Assembly: GCA_036258675.1 (NCBI GenBank)
Contig: DATADD010000131.1
Span: 1-10,497 of the forward strand
DNA length: 10,497 bases
Source: DATADD01 sp036258675
GTDB taxonomy: Bacteria; Actinomycetota; CADDZG01; WHSQ01
Direction of reading: 5' to 3'
A program made the position numbers and the translations under genes. Shown here in pieces: positions 1 to 6,068 of this stretch. The notes under the pieces were generated by a model, which made no database searches, had not been told where the DNA came from, and worked only from the letters and a program-made list of their open reading frames with translations. Every line of letters begins with the position of its first letter. Position 1 is the stretch's first letter.

Positions 1-1
1 C

Positions 2-1135
2 ACGACCCTCTACTTCGGGCCCTGGTACCGCAAGTCGCCCTTCTTCGAGGCGACACTGCGATACGGATGCAAGGCCTACGACATCTACAACCACATGTAC
101 CTGCCGGGCTACTACGACGACCCGGTTGTCGAGTACTGGCACCTGCTCAACCACGTAACGCTGTGGGACGTCGCGGTCGAGCGCGTGGTCGAGATCTCGG
201 GCGCGGACGCATTCGACTTCACGAACATGCTGACCAGCCGGGATCTCACCAAGTGCGCGGTCGGTCAAGGGAAGTACGTTCTGATCACGGCCGAAGACGG
301 CGGGATCATCAACGATCCGGTGCTGCTGCGCCGGGAGGAGAACCGCTTCTGGCTCTGTCTCGCGGACAGCGATGCCGGGCTCTGGGCGCGCGGAGTGGCC
401 GTCAACTCGGGGATGGACGTGAAGGTGGCGCAGCCCGACGTCTTCCCCGTTCAGGTGCAGGGCCCGAAGTCCAAAGACGTCATGCGACAGCTAGTCGGGG
501 ACCGCGTTCTCGACGTCAAGTACTACTGGACGATGGACACCGACATCGACGGCATCCCCGTGGTGATCAGCCGCACGGGCTGGACCGGAGAGGTGGGGTA
601 CGAGGTCTTTCTGCTCGATCCCGCCCGCGGGGACGACCTCTGGGAGCGCATCATGGAGGCGGGCCGCCCCCACGACATAAGACCGATCGCTCCGTCGGAG
701 GCGAGAAGGATCGAGGCCGGCATCTTCAACTACAACTCAGACATGACGATCGACAACAATCCGTTCGAGGTATCGGGCCTGGAGCGTCTCGTCGAGGAGC
801 AAGAGGCCGACTACATCGGCAAGGCCGCCCTCGAGCGCATCCGCCGGGAAGGGGTTGCGCGCAAGCTGGTGGGGATCGAGGTCCCGGGCGAGCCGCTCTC
901 GTTCGAGATCGCGGAGTTCCGACCCGCGCTGCAGGACGGCCGCCGCGTCGGCTATGTGACCGACCTGATCTGGTCGCCGCGCCTCGAGAGGAACATCGGG
1001 TACGTGTGGGTCCCGGTCGAGCTGGCGGAGCCGGGCACCGCTCTGGAGATCGAGGGTCCCCACGGCGACCGGGTCGGCGGGACGACGGCGGCCATACCGT
1101 TCATCGACCCGCGCAAGCGCACGCCCGCCTCCTAG
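2..1135 (+). CDS. GcvT/DmdA-like THF-dependent demethylase (5' end outside window)
   Basis: This is a folate-dependent aminomethyltransferase/demethylase of the GcvT superfamily, expected to be cytosolic and to pass a one-carbon unit from a methylated substrate to THF. The frame is open from base 2, and 31 family-like residues precede the first internal ATG at 95 (SPFFEATLRYG, YDIYNHM). That ATG is therefore not the true start and the gene begins off the left edge. The visible 377 residues approach the length of DmdA (about 370). Recognisable blocks are EYWHLLNHVTLWDVAVER, GGIINDPV (nt 299-322, where glycine-cleavage T proteins usually have GGxxDD), GWTGEVGYEV, RRIEAGIFNYNSDMT and NPFEVSGLERLV. 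These resemble DMSP demethylase and its uncharacterised relatives more than true GcvT. The substrate cannot be read from sequence: DMSP, dimethylglycine/sarcosine or another methylated amine are possible. The downstream MetF-like/Fhs/cyclohydrolase genes fit a product such as 5-methyl-THF. The gene ends tail to tail with the lyase gene. Confidence 0.85.
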   Translation, partial: TTLYFGPWYRKSPFFEATLRYGCKAYDIYNHMYLPGYYDDPVVEYWHLLNHVTLWDVAVERVVEISGADAFDFTNMLTSRDLTKCAVGQGKYVLITAEDGGIINDPVLLRREENRFWLCLADSDAGLWARGVAVNSGMDVKVAQPDVFPVQVQGPKSKDVMRQLVGDRVLDVKYYWTMDTDIDGIPVVISRTGWTGEVGYEVFLLDPARGDDLWERIMEAGRPHDIRPIAPSEARRIEAGIFNYNSDMTIDNNPFEVSGLERLVEEQEADYIGKAALERIRREGVARKLVGIEVPGEPLSFEIAEFRPALQDGRRVGYVTDLIWSPRLERNIGYVWVPVELAEPGTALEIEGPHGDRVGGTTAAIPFIDPRKRTPAS

Positions 1136-2604
1136 CGCAAGCGGTGCCTGACGTGCGCGTGCGCGTCGGCTGCGGAGACGTCTGGGGGCAGCTCCGCGAG
1201 GGCCGCATCGATCGACTCCACGAGAGCGGCCGCGCCCTTCCCGAGTGACGGTCGTGAATCTCCCATCACCACCAATCCGCGCGCCATCAGCATCTCGACG
1301 ACGGCGACGTCCTCGGCGAGGTCGAGGGCCCGCTCCGTCGCCCGCACCGTGAGCGGCGCTCCGGTGGCGTGGTCCTCGACGCCGAAGTCGAGCGGAGGGA
1401 TGTCGAGCGTGGCCGGCTGCGCGAGACCCTTGACCTCTGCGAAGAGGGCCGCGCCCGGATAGCGAAGGCTGAGCCCGACGAGAGACCGGGTTCCTTGATC
1501 GGCCTGCGCGCTGGCGAACGCGGGGTGCGCGAAGGTTGCGTCCCACAGGTGGCTCATGCGGCGCTCGCTGAGCTGCGCGGTGTGCGCGACCGCGACCCTG
1601 AGGGCGTCGAAGGCGAGCGCCATCACAACGGGATGGAAGTTGCCGTTGTGGATCATCGCACCGTCCTCCACGGACACGAGTGGGTTGTCGCTGTGCGCGT
1701 TGAGCTCCACTTCGACCGCATCGCGGGCGACCGTCAGGAACTCGCGCAGCGCGCCGTGGACCTGGGGCACGACCCGGAACGAGAGCGCGTCCTGGACCGA
1801 GGGGCGTTCCTCTTCGAGCAGGAGGCTGCCCTCGAGCAGCGACGCGATATGGAGGCTGGCCTCGAGCTGGCCGCCGAACGGCTTGGCGGCGCTGACCGCG
1901 GGATGGACGATGGAGGGGTTGCCGCCGATCGCCTCGAGCGAAAGAACCGCAGCCCGGTCTGCGAGGTCCGCGAACCGCTCCGTGCGCTCGACCACGAAGC
2001 CTCCGTGGGCGATCGACACGCCGTTCGCCGACATGAGCGCGAGCCCGTCCTTGGGCCGGAGCACGTGGGGCTCGATCCCCGCGCGCGCCAGGGCGGTGCC
2101 GCCGTCCACTATCTCACCGTCGTACTCGGCGCGTCCCCGTCCGATCGCGACGAGCGCGATGTCGGCCATCTGACCGAGGTCGCCCGCACCGACCGAGCCG
2201 CGCGACGCGACCACGGGATGGACCCCCCGGTTGAGCATCTCCACGAGGGTCCGCACGGCGGGCACGCTCGCCCCCGAGCCGCCGCGCGCGATCCCGTTGA
2301 CCCGCACCGCCATCGCGGCGCGCACTAGCTCGGTCGTGAGCGGCGGGCCGACGCCGCCGGCGTGGGCGGCGAGTGTCACCTCCTGCAGGCGCCGCAGGTC
2401 GTCCTCCGGCAGACGCACGTCCTTGTTGTGGCCGAGGTCCGTGTTGAGGCCGTACACGGGGTCCCCGCCGGCCAGGGCAGCTTCCACCACGGCGCGGCCC
2501 GCGGCGATGCGATCGAGCGCGGGAGGCCCGAGCTCGACGGCCTCGCCGCGCGCGACCTCGAGGAGATCCTCGATCGACATGGGGTCGTCCGTGATGGTGA
2601 TCAC
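1132..2604 (-). CDS. Histidine/aromatic ammonia-lyase-family protein lacking the MIO serine
   Basis: The 490-residue protein matches the HutH/PAL superfamily over its full length (HutH is about 510). Family blocks are VYGLNTDLG (Y51), LAAHAGGVG (H81), RGSVGAGDLGQMAD (135-148), KDGLALMSANG (185-195), VQDALSFRVVPQVHG (270-284), HSDNPLV, GNFH, LSERR and VEDHATGAP (E410). Normal members have GSVGASGDL, whose Ala-Ser-Gly cyclises to the electrophilic MIO cofactor. Here it reads GSVGA-GDL, with the serine missing (A140-G141-D142, nt 2179-2187). By ungapped alignment the usual active-site Asn of LxNG is S192 and the usual Tyr of QDxYSxR is L274, while Y51, H81, R277, F323 and E410 remain. It is therefore unlikely to be an ordinary histidine ammonia-lyase. 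An MIO-independent elimination, as in ergothionase (trimethylamine leaving group), is the best analogy; a non-catalytic paralogue is the alternative. The first start is GTG at 2604; ATG at 2580 is also possible. Neither has a strong ribosome site. It is last in the minus operon, 94 bp after the permease. Confidence 0.9.
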   Translation of the reverse strand: MITITDDPMSIEDLLEVARGEAVELGPPALDRIAAGRAVVEAALAGGDPVYGLNTDLGHNKDVRLPEDDLRRLQEVTLAAHAGGVGPPLTTELVRAAMAVRVNGIARGGSGASVPAVRTLVEMLNRGVHPVVASRGSVGAGDLGQMADIALVAIGRGRAEYDGEIVDGGTALARAGIEPHVLRPKDGLALMSANGVSIAHGGFVVERTERFADLADRAAVLSLEAIGGNPSIVHPAVSAAKPFGGQLEASLHIASLLEGSLLLEEERPSVQDALSFRVVPQVHGALREFLTVARDAVEVELNAHSDNPLVSVEDGAMIHNGNFHPVVMALAFDALRVAVAHTAQLSERRMSHLWDATFAHPAFASAQADQGTRSLVGLSLRYPGAALFAEVKGLAQPATLDIPPLDFGVEDHATGAPLTVRATERALDLAEDVAVVEMLMARGLVVMGDSRPSLGKGAAALVESIDAALAELPPDVSAADAHAHVRHRLR

Positions 2605-2698
2605 GGCCTCACCGGGCCCGCGGCGGGCCGGATCCCGAGTGCGCGTTCAACGCTCGGAGCAGAGCGAATGCACTCAGAACCCGGCCGTATCGAGAGCC
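2605..2698 (-). other. 94-bp spacer between permease and lyase genes with inverted repeats
   Basis: This is the only sizeable gap inside the minus-strand gene set. It holds a GC palindrome, GGCCCGC-G-GCGGGCC (2615-2629), just upstream of the lyase start. It also holds a second imperfect hairpin, CCGAGTG-N9-CGCTCGG (2635-2657, one G-T pair). Neither is followed by a T-run on the minus strand, so an intrinsic terminator is not supported. They could cause pausing, mRNA processing or attenuation, or just reflect high G+C. No clear promoter was recognised, so the lyase may be transcribed by read-through from the permease. Confidence 0.4.
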
Positions 2699-4333
2699 CT
2701 ACTCGACCGGGATCTCGCTGTGGACCATCTTGAGGTCCATCCCCTGGTTGCGACGCACCACCTTGGCCACGACGTAGATGACCAGGGCGAGGAGGTAAAG
2801 CCCGAGCATGTAGCGCAACGACTGCGTGTTGTTGACTCCGTAGACGTCGTCCTGCCACCACTTCACGAGGCAGAAGATGAGGAAGGCGCTGAAGAGGGCG
2901 GCCGCCGCCGTGATGAGCGGGATCCCGCCGATCTTGTAGCGCGCGATCGGCGACGCGTTGTAGATCTCGGGCCTCCGCCACGGAAGGACGGCGGCCGCGA
3001 TCGCGGACCCCAGGAACGTGATCGCGATGACGAGCGTGGCGTCGAGGGTGTAGGTGACGAAGTCCTGGCTGTACGCATAGAGGTAGCTGATGGGGATGGA
3101 GGGGATCAGCATGAGCGCCAGCGCGGCATAGGGCACGCCGTTCTTGTTGGTGCGCGCGGCCCACTCCGGGAGGATCCTGTCGAACGCGGTCGCGAACACG
3201 ACCCTGGTCGATGACAGGAACACGGAGCCGACCCAACCCAGGAACCACAGCGACATGATCGCGACGATCAGGAACTGGAGCACGGCGTTGTCGACGAGGA
3301 ACGATGCAAGCATCACGGGGTAGGGCCACGCGGCGAAGGCGGCGTTGTCGACGTACGCGAAGATCGTGCCCCAGTACTGGTTGTTGGCCGCGTAATAGAA
3401 GTCCCAGCCGAACGTCTTGGCGAAGAGCGCCAACAGGATCACAGCCACGAGGCTCGTGGCGAGCAGCGCGCCGCCCATTGCGTAGACGTTCTTACGGAAG
3501 TCGGACGCGCCCCGCACCTCTCCGTACAGCGTCGCGCCCCAGTTCGACCACAGGTTGAAGAACACGATCATGGGGATCAGGAGCAGGGTCGGCCCGAAGG
3601 GCAGCGAGGCCGGGTCCGCCTCCCCGAGACCGCCGCCCGCGTCGAGCGTCGCCTGGTAGGCGTTGCCCGACGTCGCCCCGAGCACGTCCTGCGCCTCGGA
3701 ATTGAAGGCGGAGATGAAGTCGGTCTGCGAGTTGATCAGTAGCAAGAGGATCACGATCACGAGCCCGGCCACGCCGCCGTAGAAGCAGAACTGTTGGAGG
3801 CGGGCGTAGGTGCGCATGCCGAGGGAGATGAGGATGGAGGCGAGCACGGCGGTGATGATCGATGCCGTGAAGATCCCGGCGGGTTCGGAGAAGAAGGTCA
3901 CCACGGAATCGAGGCCCGCGATCGCGGCGAGAGGGGCAACGACCTCGACGTTCAGGATGTTGGCGTAGATGGGCACCCAGTGCCACAGGATGAACCACCA
4001 TCCCGTCGCCGCCAGTACGAACCCTATCCCGCCGCCAAGCACGCGGCTGATCCAGACGTAGTCACCGCCCGCTCTCGGCATCACGGCGATGAGCGAAGCG
4101 TACGTGATGGCCTGGAAGATGAGATAGACGCCCGACAGGATGATGGCGAATATCAGCGAGCCCTCGGGGATGAACGGCGCGTAGGAGAAGATGAACAACC
4201 CGAGGGTGATGAGATTGATAGAGAACGTCGCGTAGATGAACGCGTCTCGAACGGCCCACCCCCGCAACAGCCCGGTTGCCTTGCGTACGAACAGGCTCTC
4301 TTGCGGTGCGCGGCCCGCCGCGGTCTCAGCCAT
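2699..4333 (-). CDS. APC-superfamily amino acid/amine permease
   Basis: The 544-residue integral membrane protein has many hydrophobic segments (about 12-14 by eye). Its first half carries the signature MPRAGGDYVW (85-94), typical of amino acid-polyamine-organocation transporters, and a basic cytoplasmic-looking start (FVRKATGLLRGWAVRD) precedes the first membrane span. It most likely imports an amino acid, amine or betaine by proton or sodium symport or exchange; family membership does not give the substrate. The start at ATG 4333 is chosen because the membrane domain begins soon after it and a near-perfect AGGAGG lies 5 bases upstream. The longer open frame upstream only shadows the metallophosphoesterase. 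It lies between the metallophosphoesterase (8 bp gap) and the lyase, so it is a natural candidate importer for the lyase substrate. A non-conserved extracellular-looking loop, rich in Gly and Ala (around 225-250), sits between the middle helices. Confidence 0.9.
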   Translation of the reverse strand: MAETAAGRAPQESLFVRKATGLLRGWAVRDAFIYATFSINLITLGLFIFSYAPFIPEGSLIFAIILSGVYLIFQAITYASLIAVMPRAGGDYVWISRVLGGGIGFVLAATGWWFILWHWVPIYANILNVEVVAPLAAIAGLDSVVTFFSEPAGIFTASIITAVLASILISLGMRTYARLQQFCFYGGVAGLVIVILLLLINSQTDFISAFNSEAQDVLGATSGNAYQATLDAGGGLGEADPASLPFGPTLLLIPMIVFFNLWSNWGATLYGEVRGASDFRKNVYAMGGALLATSLVAVILLALFAKTFGWDFYYAANNQYWGTIFAYVDNAAFAAWPYPVMLASFLVDNAVLQFLIVAIMSLWFLGWVGSVFLSSTRVVFATAFDRILPEWAARTNKNGVPYAALALMLIPSIPISYLYAYSQDFVTYTLDATLVIAITFLGSAIAAAVLPWRRPEIYNASPIARYKIGGIPLITAAAALFSAFLIFCLVKWWQDDVYGVNNTQSLRYMLGLYLLALVIYVVAKVVRRNQGMDLKMVHSEIPVE

Positions 4334-4336
4334 GTC

Positions 4337-4343
4337 TCCTCCT
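4337..4343 (-). promoter_or_regulatory. Ribosome binding site of the permease gene
   Basis: AGGAGGA on the minus strand; its AGGAGG core ends 5 bases before the ATG at 4333. The TAG stop of the metallophosphoesterase (4342-4344) is built into the first bases of this site, so ribosomes ending the upstream gene sit on the ribosome binding site of the next. This suggests coupled translation and fixes the permease start. Confidence 0.85.
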
Positions 4344-5310
4344 ATCCGCTCGTGAGCACGAAGCGATTGACCGACTTTCCTCCATCGAGCTCGACGACCG
4401 CACCCAGCAGCTGCCCCTGCTCGTAGGAGCTGCCCGGGTTGATCGCGAGCGTGCGGCCGATGCGGGTGCTGCCCTTGGCCTCGTGGATGTGGCCGTGCAG
4501 CGACAGCGCCGGCTGGCCCTTCTGTATGGCGTCCCGGACGGCGGTCGAGCCGACCGGCACCGAGGACCGGCCCGCGTACTTCGGGCGCATGTCCTCGGTG
4601 AGCTCGGGCGCCTCGTCGAGGCCCGAGCCGTAGGGCGGGCAGTGGAAGTTGTAGATCGTCCGCTCCGGAGGGGCGGTCACCTCGCTCACCATCTTTTCGA
4701 TGCGAGCGCCGAGCGCGGGCTCGTCCTCCTCCCGGTACGTGTCCCACGGCGTGCGGTTCGCCCACCCCGTCGAGGCCATCTGGTAGCCGGCGAACTCGAC
4801 GACGCGCCCCTCGCCGAGCTCGACCCTCTTGGCCTGGGAGACGATCTCGTCGACCTCGAACTGATCGTCGTTGCCAGGACACACGAAGCAGCGCGCGTCG
4901 GTGTCGGCCAGCCGCTCGTCGGCGAGGGCCATCCATCGCTCGACCGTCGCCAGCATGTGCTGATGGAAGAGATCGTGGCGCCGCCCCTCGTTCCCCTCGA
5001 GCTCCGCGAGCTCGTCCGGGTCGGTGCGGAAGGGGTAATAGCCGCGGCGGCGCACGGCGTCCTCGAACGCGGCCACCTCCTCCTCGCCGTTCATCTCGTG
5101 CTTGTTGTCGAGCAGCGTCGAGTCCCAGCGGCCGCCCCCGCGGTCCACGACCGGGACGAGCGCCTTTCCGGTCATGTCGCCGCCGAGCACCATGACGCTG
5201 GCCTCGTAGTGCTTCCCGGCGTTGAGGAACTTGCGCCAGCACGTCTCCGAGCCGTGGATATCGGTGGCGAAGAAGACGCGTTGCTGGGCTTCCTTCTTGC
5301 GGAAGATCAT
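4342..5310 (-). CDS. Calcineurin-like metallophosphoesterase
   Basis: The 322-residue soluble protein has the ordered metal-binding motifs of the calcineurin-like superfamily: DIH (D17, H19), GGD (D45), GNDD (146-149), NFHCPP (H223) and LHGHIHE (H274, H276). The metal ligands all appear present, so it should be a two-metal phosphoesterase. The third motif is GNDD rather than GNH(D/E), so the usual catalytic histidine is an aspartate; other small phosphodiesterases such as the YfcE type also vary here. Its substrate (nucleotide, cyclic nucleotide or other phosphoester) cannot be predicted. The start at ATG 5310 is supported by a G-rich ribosome site (AAGGGGGG) and by the ATGA overlap with the upstream nucleotidyltransferase stop. 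The longer upstream open frame in the same phase lies inside the nucleotidyltransferase gene. Its place between an aldehyde dehydrogenase and a permease is unexplained. Confidence 0.9.
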   Translation of the reverse strand: MIFRKKEAQQRVFFATDIHGSETCWRKFLNAGKHYEASVMVLGGDMTGKALVPVVDRGGGRWDSTLLDNKHEMNGEEEVAAFEDAVRRRGYYPFRTDPDELAELEGNEGRRHDLFHQHMLATVERWMALADERLADTDARCFVCPGNDDQFEVDEIVSQAKRVELGEGRVVEFAGYQMASTGWANRTPWDTYREEDEPALGARIEKMVSEVTAPPERTIYNFHCPPYGSGLDEAPELTEDMRPKYAGRSSVPVGSTAVRDAIQKGQPALSLHGHIHEAKGSTRIGRTLAINPGSSYEQGQLLGAVVELDGGKSVNRFVLTSG

Positions 5311-6068
5311 TCGGGCCCCCCCTTGACTTCTTCCGGCAGCTCGTACCAGCGCTTGCGCTCGCCTATCTTCGCTCGCAGCCGCCATCTGCGCGAGCGCGGC
5401 TCCCGCTCGATGCGATCCAGGATGTCGCCGAGGCGCTCGGCGGCCTCCGCCTTGGCGTCCGAGGAGAGGTCGTAGTCGGGGAGGCGCTCCCGGCACTTCT
5501 CGAGGTTGGCGGTGAACGTCCGCCACAGCCCCCAATCGGCCGCGCAGAGCGCCGCGATCCGAGCGCCGTTGATGCAGGGGCCGTCCGAGTCCCCCACGGG
5601 GAAGCAGTGGACGAGCGTTAGCGCGTCGGTAACGTCCTTCTCGTTTAGCTGCACCACCTGCAGCTTGGTTAGAAGGAGCTCCGCGAGCGGCAGGGTCACG
5701 GGGTCGACGGCCAACCGGTCGTCCACCGGGATGACGTGGCTCATGCGGAAGGACCCCACGAAGACGTCGACCTGGCGTCCGTGCGCGTCGTCGTAGAACA
5801 TCAGGCGTTCCTTGCCGTTGAGCGCGTTGAAGCGCGTCTGCGGCGAGTAGCCGGCGGACTTGAAGAAGCTCTGGACGTTCGCGGTCGTGCCCCGCCCGGC
5901 GACCCAGTCGAGGTCGCCGTAGTCGCGCACGAACTGGGCGGGGATGTCGTCCGCGGCCCGGAGGCGGATCGCGACGCCTCCCACGAGCCGCAGGGGAAGG
6001 CCGGCATCGGCGGAGAGCGACGCAAGCCTGCGTCCCTCGTCGACGACGTCGGCGAGGATCTCGGTCAC
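5307..6068 (-). CDS. Nucleotidyltransferase-fold protein (MNT/AbiEii-like), function unknown
   Basis: The 253-residue protein shows the minimal polymerase-beta-type nucleotidyltransferase pattern: LVGG (G30, G31), then DLD (D52, D54) and a third acidic residue in VDVFV (D101). All three catalytic carboxylates are present, so it could transfer a nucleotidyl group. Further along, LLLTKLQ (K135) and NEKDVTDAL (K144, D145, D148) resemble the Lys and Asp pattern of AbiEii-like domains. The C-terminal part is charged and helical-looking. The GTG start at 6068 overlaps the aldehyde dehydrogenase stop (GTGA), and the stop overlaps the metallophosphoesterase start (ATGA), so the three are probably translationally coupled. 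No antitoxin-like partner was seen, so a toxin-antitoxin assignment is not supported. Pairing with a phosphoesterase suggests a write-and-erase nucleotidylation role, but that is inference. The longer open frame upstream is a shadow of the dehydrogenase. Confidence 0.75.
   Translation of the reverse strand: MTEILADVVDEGRRLASLSADAGLPLRLVGGVAIRLRAADDIPAQFVRDYGDLDWVAGRGTTANVQSFFKSAGYSPQTRFNALNGKERLMFYDDAHGRQVDVFVGSFRMSHVIPVDDRLAVDPVTLPLAELLLTKLQVVQLNEKDVTDALTLVHCFPVGDSDGPCINGARIAALCAADWGLWRTFTANLEKCRERLPDYDLSSDAKAEAAERLGDILDRIEREPRSRRWRLRAKIGERKRWYELPEEVKGGPE

Noticed and set aside
1369..2328. Long plus-strand open frame opposite the lyase gene
   Set aside because: The composition is that of an antisense shadow in GC-rich DNA (high Arg, Asp, His, Glu), with no motifs or ribosome site. 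The lyase on the other strand explains the region.
1132..2604. Naming the lyase gene hutH (histidine ammonia-lyase)
   Set aside because: The MIO serine is absent, two further catalytic positions differ, and no hutU, hutI or hutG genes are in the window.
2615..2629. GC-rich palindrome as a rho-independent terminator after the permease
   Set aside because: There is no T-run follows it on the minus strand, the loop would be too short without opening base pairs, and the lyase would lack a visible promoter downstream.
4334..5242. N-terminal extension of the permease frame through the metallophosphoesterase gene
   Set aside because: The extension is low-complexity Arg/Gly shadow sequence. The metallophosphoesterase frame carries all metal-binding motifs, and the permease has a strong ribosome site at its own ATG.
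5307..6068. Toxin-antitoxin system based on the AbiEii-like nucleotidyltransferase
   Set aside because: No small antitoxin-like partner or DNA-binding AbiEi-like gene is adjacent. The neighbours are translationally coupled metabolic-type genes.
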